Shown here in pieces: positions 1 to 10,509 of a stretch of 64,000 nucleotides of DNA (position 1 is its first letter; each line of letters opens with the position of its first letter). The stretch comes from Planctomycetota bacterium (GTDB lineage Bacteria > Planctomycetota > SZUA-567 > H5-PLA8): NCBI GenBank assembly GCA_015075375.1, contig JABTUM010000001.1, positions 3,195,895-3,259,894 on the forward strand, written 5' to 3'. The notes beneath the pieces were generated by a model. It searched no databases, had not been told where the DNA came from, and saw nothing but the letters and a program-made list of their open reading frames with translations. The position numbers and the translations under genes are program-made.

Positions 1-2846
1 CGTTGGATGTAAGCAAGCCCGAAGCCGATCGCGCGCAACTCGCGGGCTCCGCGCTGGCCGTGACTTGGGAAGGCGCCGCGACGGGACCGCTTACGTTGGA
101 AGTCCGCTTGCGCCGCTTCGACGGCCAGGTGGATGCGCTGGCGCGGGCGGAAGCCCAGACGGCGCCGGGCAGGCTGGACGTCAAGCTCCCTGCGCTGCGC
201 GCCGGCGCTTACCGCATCGAGGCCTTCGCGCGGAGCGCGAAGGGGATCGAGGGTTGGGAGTGCGCCGGACTTAACGTGACTTCGCCCGATCGCATCGCCG
301 CCGTCGAGATCGACTCGGGAACGCGGATGCCATTCAAGCAGACCACGAAAGACGCTGAGGCGCAGAGGAAGCGCGACGAAGAACTGGGCGCCTTTCTGCC
401 GTTCTTCGAGATCGGCGAGACGCTTTCCGGTTACGCCGAGGTGGCCGGATCGGGCGCGGGGAAGCGCGTGCGTGTGAACCTGCGCGGCCCCGACGAACGC
501 ATCCTGCTGCGGCACGAAGCCGAGGCGCAGGCGAAATCCCCGTTCTCCTTCAAAGTCGAATCGTGGTGGCCGATGGTCGTGCGCGTCGAGGCGCTGCTGC
601 TGGACGGCGAGACCGAGATCGCCGCGGCATACACGTATGCGCGCGTTACGCACCGCAATCAGGACCGCTTCAACTTCGTCCTGTGGGGTTATCCCAACGA
701 CGAAACGGTCGCGCCGTACGTCGCGAAGTCATTGCGCCAGATGGGTGTCACCGCGGTTACCGATTCGCGCGTCGCGCCGCTCAGTGCCGCCGCGCAAGGC
801 ATCGCTTGGGTGCCCTGGACCGGCGGGAACGTCAACGCGGGGCACCTCAGCGCCTGGACCGAGCAGAAGCCCGAGCAGGTGGGCAGCTACTTCGTCGGCC
901 ACACCGGCCGCTCGCGCTCGCACGGCGCGCTCGCGTATTCGTTGGGCGACGAAGGAAAAACGTCGGGCTACGGCACCGGTCCCGGAGCCGTACAACGCTG
1001 GCGCGAATACCTCCAGCGCATCTACGGATCGATCGAAGCGCTCAACGCCTCGTGGGACTCGAAGCATGCGAATTTCGAGGCGATCACGTTCGAACGGCCC
1101 AAACCGGCGCCGGAGGCCTTGGCGTACGACCTGTCCATGTTCAGCGCGGACAATTTCGCCGGCATGGCCAAAGCGCACCGCGATAATCTGCGCAAGATCG
1201 ACCCGCACGCGAAGATCGGCTTCGAGGGCAGCGGCGGCTTCGAAGGCGATCCGGAACTCTTCTGCAAGGAACTGGATTTCTGGGCGCCGTACGCCGGCGG
1301 CGTCGAAGAGGTGATGCGCAGCTTCGCGCCGCGCTCGTTCCTGCGCGGCAACTGGATGGGCTACCACGTCACGCCCGAGGGGCACCTCGGCGATTACTGG
1401 CGCTGCATCACGCTGGGGCACAACAGCGTCTGGTTCTGGATGTGGTCGACGCAGGGCGCGTGGAACGGCTGGCAGCAGCCCGACATGGCCGGCGTGCCCG
1501 ACGAAGTCGATGGGCTGCTGAAGGACACGCGCTGCATCCGCGAGGGGCTCGGCGACTTGCTGATGCAATACGAGATGCAGGACGACGGCATCGCCATCCT
1601 GTACTCGCGCCCCTCCAACTACGCCGCCGACCGCCAGCCCAAGGATGCGACGAAGTACATTCAGAAGGTGGAATGGGCGCACTACGAATGGTGGACGCTC
1701 GTGCGCGATCTGGGCTACCAGTTCCGCTACGTCAGCGACCGGATGCTCGAGAGCGGGGAATTCAAGCCGGACGCGGCGAAGGTGCTGATCCTGCCGCAGG
1801 CGCTGGCCATCGGCGCGAAAGAAGCGCAGACCATCCGCGCTTTCGTCGAAGCCGGCGGAACGGTAATCGCCGACTTCTACCCGGGGCTGTACGACGCGCA
1901 CGCAAAGCGCCAGGCCGCCAGTCCGCTGGAAGGCCTCTTCGGCGTCAAAGGCGGCCAACCCGCAGTCTTGAAAGCGGGGAATCTCCAGTTCGAGACTCAA
2001 TATAAGGATGCGAAGCTCGCGCTGAAGGATCTCGACGTCGATGTGGACAGCACGGTGAGCCTCGCGGACGGCACGGCGTGGGCGACGGTGGATGGGACGC
2101 CGGCGTTCATCATCAAACAGACCGGCAAGGGCCAGACGATTCTCTTCAACTTCCCGGTCTGGAAGATCGTTCCTTCGCGCGCCCCGCCGCGCGGCATGGC
2201 CGGGGTCGCCGGCGACCAGATCGTGCCCGAGCCCGTCGGCCGCTTCTTCCACACCTTGTTCGAAACGCTGGGCCTGAAGCGCCAGATCGTCTGCCAGCCG
2301 TACAAGAATAAAGGCAACTTGCCGTACATCCCGAACGTGGAAGTGGTGCGCTGGCGCAACGGGGAGTACGAACTGTTCTCGGTCCTGCGCAACAACAGCG
2401 AACTGGCGGCGAAGTCGATGTGCAGCATCGTGCTGCCCGACCGCCAGCGCCACATCTACGATCTGCGCGACGGCGTCAAGGCGGGCCATGCGGGCTACTG
2501 GTTCCACCGCCTCCAGCCCTTCCGCGCCACTTTTTATGCGCTGCTGCCGCAGGCGCTCCAGCCGCCCTCGGTGGTTCCGTCCGACGCCTCGCCCGCGCGC
2601 GGGACCGTCGTATCCCTGCGCGTGCACGTGCCCAATGCGCGCGGGAAGCACGCGGTAAAACTCCGCGCAAAGCTGCCCGGCGGAGCGTATCTGGACACCT
2701 GGGAACCGGTGGTCATTGTCGCGGCGGAACCGAAGGACGTCGCGCTTCCGGTCGCGTTTAACGATCCGGCCGGAACCTGGATCGTCGAAGCCACCGACGT
2801 CTTCGCGCCGAAGCGGACCGTGGAGACTCCGCTGCAGGTCAAATGA
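1..2846 (+). CDS. GH42-like beta-galactosidase family protein, 5' truncated by window edge
   Basis: A long glycoside hydrolase whose start lies before the window; the first in-frame start-like codon (TTG at 3) is probably internal. The visible 947 residues begin with a beta-rich region (about 1-210). A TIM-barrel-like part follows (about 215-560), with the GH42-style stretch ending LNASW and candidate acidic residues in LGDEGK and GFEGSG. Next comes a region resembling the beta-galactosidase trimerisation domain (VLILPQALAIG, GGTVIADF; about 590-760), then a C-terminal beta domain. The family releases galactose or related sugars from oligosaccharides; the real substrate cannot be read here. 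It ends 8 bp from the stop of the convergent TatD-like gene. Family assignment is fairly sure, activity is inferred. Confidence 0.75.
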   Translation, partial: LDVSKPEADRAQLAGSALAVTWEGAATGPLTLEVRLRRFDGQVDALARAEAQTAPGRLDVKLPALRAGAYRIEAFARSAKGIEGWECAGLNVTSPDRIAAVEIDSGTRMPFKQTTKDAEAQRKRDEELGAFLPFFEIGETLSGYAEVAGSGAGKRVRVNLRGPDERILLRHEAEAQAKSPFSFKVESWWPMVVRVEALLLDGETEIAAAYTYARVTHRNQDRFNFVLWGYPNDETVAPYVAKSLRQMGVTAVTDSRVAPLSAAAQGIAWVPWTGGNVNAGHLSAWTEQKPEQVGSYFVGHTGRSRSHGALAYSLGDEGKTSGYGTGPGAVQRWREYLQRIYGSIEALNASWDSKHANFEAITFERPKPAPEALAYDLSMFSADNFAGMAKAHRDNLRKIDPHAKIGFEGSGGFEGDPELFCKELDFWAPYAGGVEEVMRSFAPRSFLRGNWMGYHVTPEGHLGDYWRCITLGHNSVWFWMWSTQGAWNGWQQPDMAGVPDEVDGLLKDTRCIREGLGDLLMQYEMQDDGIAILYSRPSNYAADRQPKDATKYIQKVEWAHYEWWTLVRDLGYQFRYVSDRMLESGEFKPDAAKVLILPQALAIGAKEAQTIRAFVEAGGTVIADFYPGLYDAHAKRQAASPLEGLFGVKGGQPAVLKAGNLQFETQYKDAKLALKDLDVDVDSTVSLADGTAWATVDGTPAFIIKQTGKGQTILFNFPVWKIVPSRAPPRGMAGVAGDQIVPEPVGRFFHTLFETLGLKRQIVCQPYKNKGNLPYIPNVEVVRWRNGEYELFSVLRNNSELAAKSMCSIVLPDRQRHIYDLRDGVKAGHAGYWFHRLQPFRATFYALLPQALQPPSVVPSDASPARGTVVSLRVHVPNARGKHAVKLRAKLPGGAYLDTWEPVVIVAAEPKDVALPVAFNDPAGTWIVEATDVFAPKRTVETPLQVK

Positions 2847-2854
2847 TCCGCGAA

Positions 2855-3661
2855 TTACGCCGGCGGCTTGAAGCGCGGCGACTGGCTCAGGAACTTGACC
2901 GGATTGCCGAAGCTGACTTGCTCCACGAACGCCGCCGGATGCCCGCGGCGCAGCAATTCCTGATGGCACTTGGGCACGGCGAGCGGATCGCTGGAACCCC
3001 AGTCGCCGGCGCTGTTGATCCACATCCGCTCGTTCCCGTACGTCTCGAAAATATCGGCCGCGCGCTGCGGCGTGCACTTGGTATCGGGGTACAGCGTCAT
3101 GCCGGCCCAGTAGCCGCGGTCGAGCACCGGCTTGACAGTGTGCTCCTCGACGTGGTCGATCAGCACGCGGCCGGGTTCGATCCGGCCATGCGCGGCGATC
3201 GCGTCCATGATCAGGCGTGTACCCTTTAGTTTGTCTTCCAGGTGCGGGGTATGCACGAGAATCAATTGGCTGTGCTTGGCCGCGAGGTCGATCTGCGCTT
3301 CGAGGATCGTCATTTCGTTGCGGCTGTTCTTGTTCAATCCGATTTCGCCGATGCCCAGCACGTTGGGTTGGTTCAGGAACTGCGGGATCAGCGCAATCAC
3401 CTCCTTGGCGAAGACCGGGTCTTCCGCTTCTTTCGGATTGATGCACAGCCACGTGTAATGCTTGATCCCGTACTGCGCGGCGCGCTTGGGCTCGTACTCG
3501 GTGAGCTGCCGGAAGTAATCGAAGAAGCCTTGGGCGCTGGAACGGTCGAAACCGGCCCAGAACGCGGGCTCGGTGAGCGCCACGCAACCGGCCAGCGCCA
3601 TGCGCTGGTAGTCGTCGGTGGTGCGCGAAACCATGTGCATGTGCGGATCGATGTACCTCAT
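2855..3661 (-). CDS. TatD/EboB-like metal-dependent hydrolase
   Basis: A 268-residue amidohydrolase-fold protein. Metal-site residues of the TatD type are visible in order: HMH near the N-terminus (DPHMHM), Glu in GIGEIGLN, His in LVHTPH, His in LIDHVEEH and Asp in INSAGDWG. It resembles the TatD-like protein of ebo clusters (EboB), which act in moving a polyprenyl or scytonemin-type precursor, more than the DNase TatD. No other ebo genes are in the window. Its ATG overlaps the stop of the upstream small gene by 4 bp, so the two are translationally coupled. The specific substrate is unknown. Confidence 0.75.
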   Translation of the reverse strand: MRYIDPHMHMVSRTTDDYQRMALAGCVALTEPAFWAGFDRSSAQGFFDYFRQLTEYEPKRAAQYGIKHYTWLCINPKEAEDPVFAKEVIALIPQFLNQPNVLGIGEIGLNKNSRNEMTILEAQIDLAAKHSQLILVHTPHLEDKLKGTRLIMDAIAAHGRIEPGRVLIDHVEEHTVKPVLDRGYWAGMTLYPDTKCTPQRAADIFETYGNERMWINSAGDWGSSDPLAVPKCHQELLRRGHPAAFVEQVSFGNPVKFLSQSPRFKPPA

Positions 3662-3966
3662 CGCGCGCCTCCGTCGTACGCGCCCAGCGCGCCCTTCATC
3701 GGCGCTTTCGGGATCGGCGCGGTGCTGGGATCGCTGAACGATTCGAGTACGCGGCGCGCGCGGTCGGGCTTGCCGTCGTCGAGGATCGCGACCGCTTTGC
3801 GCAGGGCCGCGACGCGGAAGTCCTCCGCGCTCTCTCCTTGCGGATCGGCGCGTTCAAGCCGGTCGAGAAACGCGGCCAGATCGAGCAGCTTGGCGCGATG
3901 CTCAAGAAAATACGCATCGACCACCTGTTTGCGGCTCATCGGACACGTGTACGTGGGGGCGCTCAT
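3658..3966 (-). CDS. Small conserved protein coupled to the EboB-like hydrolase
   Basis: A 102-residue protein with no domain I can name. The N-terminal half contains a single Cys (YTCPMSRKQ) and is a likely amphipathic helix pair ([26 protein letters not shown]). The C-terminus is Pro/Gly-rich. It is the first gene of a two-gene operon and its stop overlaps the start of the TatD-like gene (ATGA-type overlap), so the two products probably act together. No signal peptide or membrane segment is visible. Confidence 0.65.
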   Translation of the reverse strand: MSAPTYTCPMSRKQVVDAYFLEHRAKLLDLAAFLDRLERADPQGESAEDFRVAALRKAVAILDDGKPDRARRVLESFSDPSTAPIPKAPMKGALGAYDGGAR

Positions 3967-4100
3967 GCGGCATCCTCCCGGGGCGCTGTCCCATTCAGCA
4001 TAGCCTACCCAGCGCCCGCGGTCGAGGCCGCCGCGCCTGACTTTGCACCCCGCGCGCCGAACGGGTAAACCCGGTTCCGCTTCACCCGGAGAAATCGCGC

Positions 4101-7100
4101 ATGTCCCATGGCTACTACCGCCACCCTACGCTGCACCGCGACACGCTCGTCTTCGTCTGCGAAGACGATCTATGGACCGTCCCGGTCTCCGGCGGCGTGC
4201 CGCGGCGGCTGACTTCGGGCCAGGCCGAGGCGAGTCATCCAAGTCTCTCGCCCGACGGGAAGTGGCTGGCCTTCGTGGGCCGCGAGGAAGGCCATGCCGA
4301 GGTGTACGTGATGCCGGCCGACGGCGGGTTGCCGGCGCGGCGCACTTTTCTGGGTTCGGGTGTGGCGCGGATCAGCGGCTGGAGCCGCGACGGGCGGCGC
4401 GTGCTCTTTGCAACCAACGCGCGCCAGCCGCTGGCGCGGATGGTCGCGCTCTTCAGCGTCGACCGCGAGGGCGGCGAACCGGCCGAAGAACCTTACGGGC
4501 TGGCGATGTTCCACTCGTTCGGTCCGCGCGGCGCGGTGGTCCTGTGCCGTCACGGCGGCGATCCGGCGCGCTGGAAGCGTTATAAGGGCGGCACCGTCGG
4601 AGCCCTGTGGGTCGACCGCAAGGGCGACGGCGCGTTCGAGCGCCTGATCGAGACCGGGGGGAACCTTTCGGCCCCGCTCTGGCTGGGCAACCGGATCTAC
4701 TTCCACAGCGACCACGAAGGCATCGGCAACCTCTATAGCTGCACGCCGAAGGGAGCAGACCTCAAACGCCACACCCAGCATAAAGATTTCTACCTGCGCC
4801 ATCCGTCCAGCGACGGCCGCCGGATTGCCTATCAGGCCGGAGCCGACCTGTTTGTCTTCGATCCGCGCACGGGCAAGAGCGCGAAAGTGAAATTCGACTG
4901 GAAGAGCCCGCGGACGCAGCGGCAGCGCAAGTTCGTGGAGACGGCGCAGTACCTGGAAGACTACGCGCCGCATCCCAAAGGTGAGGCGCTGGCCGTGACA
5001 TGCCGCGGGCGCGTGGCGAGCTTCGGGAACTACGACGGCGGTGTGACGGTCCACGGCGAACTCGAGGGCGTGCGCTACCGCCTCGGGCGCTGGCTGCCCG
5101 ACGGCCGGCGGCTGGTCGCGGTCACCGATCTGGGCGGCGCGAAGGATCAGGAACAATTGGTCCTCTTCCAGGCCGACGGAAGCGCCGCGCCGAAGCTCCT
5201 GGGCGCGCTCGACCTGGGCCGTCCGTCCGATCTCCTCGTCTCGCCCGCAGACGACCTGGTCGCCGTAACCAACCACCGCCATGAACTTCTTACCGTCGAT
5301 TTGAAGACTAAGCGTGTGCGTAAGATCGACGCCAGCCGCCACGAAGCGATCCATGGCGTGGCGTGGTCGCCCGACGGGCAGTGGCTTGCGTACGGCTTCA
5401 TGGAAACGGCGCACACCGGCGTAATCCGGCTCTGCGAAGCGAAGCGCGGCAAGCCGGTGAACGCGACCCGCGCGGTGGCCGTGGATTGGTGCCCCAGCTT
5501 TGATCCGGACGGCAAGTACCTCTATTTCCTCTCGGCGCGGGAGTTCAACCCGGTTTACGACACGCTCCTGTTCCAGATCGGCTTTCCGCGCATGATGCGG
5601 CCCTACGCCATCGCGCTGCGCGAAGACGTGCGCAGCCCGTTCGTGCGCGACTGGCAGCCCGCCGCCGCAGAAGATAAGCAGAAGGAAAAAGCAAAGGGGA
5701 AAGCCGAGCCGTCCAAAGACAGCAAGGCCGCGCCGGTCAAGATCGACCTCAAGGGCTTGCCCGACCGCGTGATTCCGTTTCCGGCGCCGGAAGGGCGCTA
5801 CGGGCAGATCGCCGGGATCGCAGGCGGCGCGGTCTACACGAGCTACGACGTGGAAGGCGCGCTGGGGCGTAACTGGGCCAGCGGCGACGCGAGCGCGCGG
5901 GCGAAGCTGGAGGTCTTCAAGTTCGAGGACGGCAAGCCCGATACGCTCGTCGGCGCGCTCACGAACTTCAAACTCAGCGCCGATGCGCAGACGCTGGTCT
6001 TCCGCGCCGGAGCCAAGCTGCGCGTGGTCAAAGCGGGCGAGAAGCCCAGCGACAAGGAAGAGCCGGCGCGCAAGAGCGGCTGGATCGATTTGAAGCGCGT
6101 GCGCATTCAAGTCAACCCGGTGGCGGAATGGCGCCAGATGTACCTCGAAGCCTGGCGTCTGATGCGCGACCATTTCTGGGTGGAAGACATGAGCGGCGTC
6201 GACTGGCGGCGCGTGCGCGACCGCTACCTTCCGCTGCTGGATCGCGTCGCCAGCCGCGGGGAATTCAGCGACCTGATCTGGGAAATGCAGGGCGAGACCG
6301 GGACCAGCCATGCCTACGAACTGGGCGGCGATTACCGCCAAGGCCCCAGCTACCCCGTGGGCAAGCTGGGCTGCACCTTTACCTACGACCGCGCGAAAAA
6401 AGCGTACCGCATCGAGCGTATCGTAAAGGGCGATCCGTGGGATCCCGGCGCAACCTCCCCGCTGCTGGCGCCGGGCACGGGCCTGCGCGAAGGGCAACTC
6501 GTCACGGCCATCAACGGCCGGGCGCTGGCCGAACGCCTGCCGCCGGAGGAACTGCTCGTCCACCAGGCTGGGCAGGACGTGACGCTCACCCTTGCCGGCG
6601 GCAAGCGCGTGACGGTCAAGGCCGTCGGCAGCGAAGTCCTGGCGCGTTACCGCGACTGGGTGAACGCGAACCGCGCGCGCGTCGAACGCGAGTCGAAGGG
6701 CCGCGTGGGTTACATCCACGTGCCCGACATGAGCCCGCACGGCTACGCGGAGTTCCACCGCCAGTATCTAGAAGCGGTGGACAAGGACGCGCTCCTGATC
6801 GACGTACGCTACAACGGCGGAGGCCACGTCTCGCAATTGCTGCTCGAAAAGCTTCGCCGCCGCATCGTTGGCTGGGACATGACCCGCTGGACCGAGCCGA
6901 TGCCGTACCCCAACGACGCGCCGCGCGGACCGCTGGTGGCGCTGACCAACGAACTGGCCGGAAGCGACGGGGACATCTTCAGCCACTGCTTCAAGCTCTA
7001 CAAGCTGGGACCGCTGATCGGCCGGCGGACGTGGGGCGGCGTGATCGGCATCAACCCCAAGCAGCGTTTGGTCGACGGCAGCGTGACGACGCAGCCTGAG

Positions 7101-7313
7101 TACAGCTTCTGGTTCGAGGACGTGGCGTGGAAGGTCGAAAACTACGGCACCGATCCGGATATCGACTTGGACCTCGCGCCGCAAGACTTCGCCGCGGGGC
7201 GCGATCCGCAGCTCGAAAAGGGGCTGGCCGTGGTGCTGGAGCTGCTGAAGGCGCATCCGCCGCGCACGCCGCAGTTTCATCCGCGGCCGCGCCTGGCGCT
7301 GCCGGACGAGTAG
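4101..7313 (+). CDS. Tricorn protease homologue (S41 peptidase with propellers and PDZ)
   Basis: A 1070-residue cytosolic-type protease. N-terminal beta-propeller repeats of the WD40/TolB kind (LSPDGKWLAF, WSRDGRRVLF, WSPDGQWLAY) fill about residues 1-640. A C1 helical domain, a PDZ domain (about 760-850) and the C2 S41 catalytic domain follow. Catalytic residues match archaeal tricorn closely: His737 in TSHAYEL, and Ser955-Asp956 in ELAGSDGDIF (archaeal numbering H746, S965, D966). A Lys-rich linker near residues 525-550 joins propeller parts. Tricorn degrades oligopeptides made by the proteasome or other proteases. No signal peptide is seen. It stands alone, 134 bp after a divergent operon. 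Confidence 0.92.
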   Translation: MSHGYYRHPTLHRDTLVFVCEDDLWTVPVSGGVPRRLTSGQAEASHPSLSPDGKWLAFVGREEGHAEVYVMPADGGLPARRTFLGSGVARISGWSRDGRRVLFATNARQPLARMVALFSVDREGGEPAEEPYGLAMFHSFGPRGAVVLCRHGGDPARWKRYKGGTVGALWVDRKGDGAFERLIETGGNLSAPLWLGNRIYFHSDHEGIGNLYSCTPKGADLKRHTQHKDFYLRHPSSDGRRIAYQAGADLFVFDPRTGKSAKVKFDWKSPRTQRQRKFVETAQYLEDYAPHPKGEALAVTCRGRVASFGNYDGGVTVHGELEGVRYRLGRWLPDGRRLVAVTDLGGAKDQEQLVLFQADGSAAPKLLGALDLGRPSDLLVSPADDLVAVTNHRHELLTVDLKTKRVRKIDASRHEAIHGVAWSPDGQWLAYGFMETAHTGVIRLCEAKRGKPVNATRAVAVDWCPSFDPDGKYLYFLSAREFNPVYDTLLFQIGFPRMMRPYAIALREDVRSPFVRDWQPAAAEDKQKEKAKGKAEPSKDSKAAPVKIDLKGLPDRVIPFPAPEGRYGQIAGIAGGAVYTSYDVEGALGRNWASGDASARAKLEVFKFEDGKPDTLVGALTNFKLSADAQTLVFRAGAKLRVVKAGEKPSDKEEPARKSGWIDLKRVRIQVNPVAEWRQMYLEAWRLMRDHFWVEDMSGVDWRRVRDRYLPLLDRVASRGEFSDLIWEMQGETGTSHAYELGGDYRQGPSYPVGKLGCTFTYDRAKKAYRIERIVKGDPWDPGATSPLLAPGTGLREGQLVTAINGRALAERLPPEELLVHQAGQDVTLTLAGGKRVTVKAVGSEVLARYRDWVNANRARVERESKGRVGYIHVPDMSPHGYAEFHRQYLEAVDKDALLIDVRYNGGGHVSQLLLEKLRRRIVGWDMTRWTEPMPYPNDAPRGPLVALTNELAGSDGDIFSHCFKLYKLGPLIGRRTWGGVIGINPKQRLVDGSVTTQPEYSFWFEDVAWKVENYGTDPDIDLDLAPQDFAAGRDPQLEKGLAVVLELLKAHPPRTPQFHPRPRLALPDE

Positions 7314-7392
7314 TGCCACCTTTTAAGTAGCGGGCCGGAAGGCTAGGATATGCGCGCGCCGGGTGGTCCGGCGCGCGAGGCCGCCGCTTGGC

Positions 7393-10300
7393 ATGAAGCC
7401 CGAAACCCAGATAACTTCTCCGCAAAGGTTGCTCGAAACGGTGGCGCGCCACGGCGACATCGGCATCTGGCACACCCACGTCGACTACCGCAGCATCTCG
7501 ATCAACCGGGTGCTCGCGCAATGGCTTGAGCTGGATCGCCCCGAAGATATCGTGGGCCGGCCGGTGGCGGAATTCGTCGCGCCGGAATTCCTCGAAGCGG
7601 CCCAGGCGGAATGGGAAAAGCGCAAGCGCGGGTTGGCTACGCGCTACGAAATGGTGATGCGCGGTCTGCGCGGCACGCGGCGGAACGTGCTTGTCTCGGG
7701 CGCGCCCATTCTGGGCTCCGACGGCAAGCCCGAAAGCATGCTGGGGCTGCTCACCGATATTACGCCGCTGAAGGAAACCGAACGCGCGCTGCGCCAGAAT
7801 GACGATCTGCTGCGCCGCATTCTCGAAACCATCCCGGCGGGCATCGTCCACGTCGGCATGGACGGATCGATTCAGAACGCCAACGGCTTCGCGGTGCAGT
7901 TTCTCGGGCTGAGTTACGAGGAGATGGCAAGCCGGTACGTGGCCGACTGGAAGAATGTAACCGTATTCGAAGACGGGCGCGCCTGTTCCATCGAGGAGAT
8001 GCCCGTTTCGCGCTGCATCGCGACGGGACGGTCCCAGGGCCCGGAAACCTTGGGCGTGCGGCGCCCCGATGGCCAGATGCGCTGGGCCATCTTCACCGCC
8101 GCGCCGATGCCCGATCCCGATTCGGGCAAGCTGCGCGGCGCCGTCGTCACCTTCGTGGACATCACGCAGCGCCGCGAAGCCGAGGATTCGCTGCGCATGC
8201 ACGCGCAAATCTTCGAGCGCATGGCCGAAGGCGTGATCGTCCTCGACGACGGCGGCACCATCGAGACGGCCAATCCGGCCTTCGAGCAGATTTTCGGATA
8301 CGAGCGGAACGAGTTGAACGGAAAGCACGTCAGCGTGCTCAGCAACGAGCCGCCCGAAGGGGCCATGAAGGCGGTGGCCGATGTCGCCGACGCGTTGCAC
8401 ACGGTGGGCTATTGGGAAGGGAACTTCAACGATAAGCGCAAGGACGGCACGCCGTTCGTCTCGCACGGCCGCGTCAGCCTGTTCCGGCGCGCGAGCAAGA
8501 CCTACTGGATCAGCGTACAGACCGACGTCACCGAAAAGCAGCGCATCGAACGCGAGTTGCAAGAGCGCGAGGAACTGTACCGCACGCTCTTCGAGTCCGC
8601 TCCGCTGGGGCTGGGTATCTCCGACATGCAGGGCAACCTGCTGGCGTACAACGACGCGATGATGAGCTTCGGCGGATATACGCGCGAGGACATCGAGAAA
8701 ATTCGAAGCGTCGCCAACTTGTATTACGATCCGGCCGACCGCGAACGCATCCTGGGCATCGCGCGCAAAGAAGGGCGGGTGGACCGCGTCAAAGTCGCCT
8801 TCCGGCACAAGAGCGGGAAGCCGTATTGGACCCTTATGAGCCTGCGTCCGGTGAAGCTGCGCGGGCAGTTGTGCTGGCAGGCCATGGTGGAGGACATCAC
8901 CGACCGCCTGCGCACCGAAGACGAGCTGCAACGGCGCACGCGTTCGCTGGAGATGCTCAGCGCCGTGGCCATGGCTGCGAACCAGGCCGACCGCGTCGAA
9001 GACGCCGTGCGCACGGTCTTGAGCGAAGTTTGCGAGGCCACGGGCTGGACGCTTGGACATGCCTTCCGCGTCGAGCCGGGCGAAGGCGGACTTCGGCTGG
9101 TCGACTCGGGCATCTGGCACGATACGCGTCCCGAGCGTCAGGCGAGTTTCCGGCTGGCCTCGCTGGACTGCGGAAAATTGTGCGAGAGCCTGCCCGGGCT
9201 GGTATTGAATGCTGCCGCGCCGTTGTGGATCTCGCCGTTGGAGGATGCCCCGAACTTTCGGCGCCGTGCGGCCGCGCGCGCGGCGGGCCTGCGGATGGGC
9301 GTGGCCTGCCCGGTGCGCACGGGCCAGGAAGTGGTGGCCGTGCTGGAGTTCTTTTCGACCGATCAGGCGCCGCCCGACGCTGCGCTCCTCGATCTCCTCG
9401 CCGTACTGGGCGTGCAATTGGGCCGCACCATCGAGCGTGTCAGCGCCGCCGAACAGCTTCGCAGGCAGAAAGAGTTCTCCGACGAACTGATCCAGTCCAG
9501 CTTCGACGGGATCGTGGCGTACGATTTGGACCTGCGTCATACGGTCTGGAATCCTGGCATGGAGCGCATCACAGGCGTCCCGGCCCAAGCGGCTCTGGGG
9601 CGCATTGCGCACGAACTGTTCCCCTTTCTGGAAGCGTCCGGCGAACTGGCTTTCATGCGCGGCGCGCTCGAGGGTCGCGAGGTCGATGCGCTGGACCGCC
9701 CCTACGAAGTCCCGCAGGCGAACCGCAAAGGCTACTTCGAAGCCCACTATTCCCCGATGCGCGACGCCGCCGGACGCATCGTCGGAGGACTGGGCACCGT
9801 CCGCGAGATCACCGAACGCAAACGCGCGGAAGACCGCATGCGCGACCTTTCGAAACGCCTGCTCGAAGCTCAGGAGACCGAGCGCCGGCGCGTCGCCCGC
9901 GAACTCCACGATGGCGTGAACCAGATTCTTTCCGCCAGCCGCATGAAGATCGAAGCGCTGGCCCAGGACGATCCGGATACCCGCCCCGCGGCGAACGACC
10001 TCCGGCGCGCCAGCGAACTCGTCGACCAGGCCATCGGCGAAATCCGGCGCATCTCCCACAACCTCGGCCCGGCCGTCCTCGACGATCTTGGACTCGCTGC
10101 AGCCGTGCGCAGCGCCTGCGACGAATTCCGCAAGCAGTCGGGCCTGGCCCTGAGCCTGCGTTGTTCCCGTCTCCCCGCGCGCATGCCCGCTCCGGTGGAA
10201 CTGGCCGTCTTCCGCATCCTGCAGGAAGCGCTGAATAACGTCGCCCGCCACGCGCAGGCGGCGCGCGTCACGGTGCGTGTCGCCGCGACGGCCAAGGCCC

Positions 10301-10509
10301 TGACGCTGCGCGTAGCCGACGACGGGCGCGGCATTGCGAAGTCCAAGGACGGCACGCGGCTGCGATTGCGCGGCGGCCTGGGACTGGAAAATATGCGCGA
10401 AAGAGCGGAACTTGCGGGCGGTGACTTCGAAGTGCACACTCAACCGGGCAAGGGCACCGAACTGCGCGTCCGAATTCCGTTTACGGCCCCGGAGCCACGC
10501 CAACCATGA
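7393..10509 (+). CDS. Multi-PAS/GAF sensor histidine kinase, NarL-type
   Basis: A soluble sensor kinase of 1038 residues from the ATG at 7393, with a GAGG motif 12 bp upstream; a GTG at 7363 would add 10 residues. Four PAS domains come first (about 10-120, 130-255, 265-385, 390-515). A GAF domain (about 525-685), a fifth PAS (about 695-815), a HisKA_3 dimerisation domain with phospho-acceptor His839 in ARELHDG, and a HATPase domain (NNVARH, ADDGRGI, GLGLENMRERA) follow. No transmembrane segment is evident, so the signal is likely cytosolic or diffusible (redox, gas, light or metabolite). Its stop overlaps the response regulator start by 4 bp, making a cognate pair. Confidence 0.9.
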   Translation: MKPETQITSPQRLLETVARHGDIGIWHTHVDYRSISINRVLAQWLELDRPEDIVGRPVAEFVAPEFLEAAQAEWEKRKRGLATRYEMVMRGLRGTRRNVLVSGAPILGSDGKPESMLGLLTDITPLKETERALRQNDDLLRRILETIPAGIVHVGMDGSIQNANGFAVQFLGLSYEEMASRYVADWKNVTVFEDGRACSIEEMPVSRCIATGRSQGPETLGVRRPDGQMRWAIFTAAPMPDPDSGKLRGAVVTFVDITQRREAEDSLRMHAQIFERMAEGVIVLDDGGTIETANPAFEQIFGYERNELNGKHVSVLSNEPPEGAMKAVADVADALHTVGYWEGNFNDKRKDGTPFVSHGRVSLFRRASKTYWISVQTDVTEKQRIERELQEREELYRTLFESAPLGLGISDMQGNLLAYNDAMMSFGGYTREDIEKIRSVANLYYDPADRERILGIARKEGRVDRVKVAFRHKSGKPYWTLMSLRPVKLRGQLCWQAMVEDITDRLRTEDELQRRTRSLEMLSAVAMAANQADRVEDAVRTVLSEVCEATGWTLGHAFRVEPGEGGLRLVDSGIWHDTRPERQASFRLASLDCGKLCESLPGLVLNAAAPLWISPLEDAPNFRRRAAARAAGLRMGVACPVRTGQEVVAVLEFFSTDQAPPDAALLDLLAVLGVQLGRTIERVSAAEQLRRQKEFSDELIQSSFDGIVAYDLDLRHTVWNPGMERITGVPAQAALGRIAHELFPFLEASGELAFMRGALEGREVDALDRPYEVPQANRKGYFEAHYSPMRDAAGRIVGGLGTVREITERKRAEDRMRDLSKRLLEAQETERRRVARELHDGVNQILSASRMKIEALAQDDPDTRPAANDLRRASELVDQAIGEIRRISHNLGPAVLDDLGLAAAVRSACDEFRKQSGLALSLRCSRLPARMPAPVELAVFRILQEALNNVARHAQAARVTVRVAATAKALTLRVADDGRGIAKSKDGTRLRLRGGLGLENMRERAELAGGDFEVHTQPGKGTELRVRIPFTAPEPRQP

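Noticed and set aside
729..3587. A 952-residue open frame on the minus strand
   Set aside because: It is the antisense shadow of the galactosidase-like and TatD-like genes; its sequence is low-complexity and Arg-rich.
7051..10503. An 1150-residue minus-strand open frame
   Set aside because: It lies opposite the tricorn end and the sensor kinase, both with clear domains; it has no recognisable domain.
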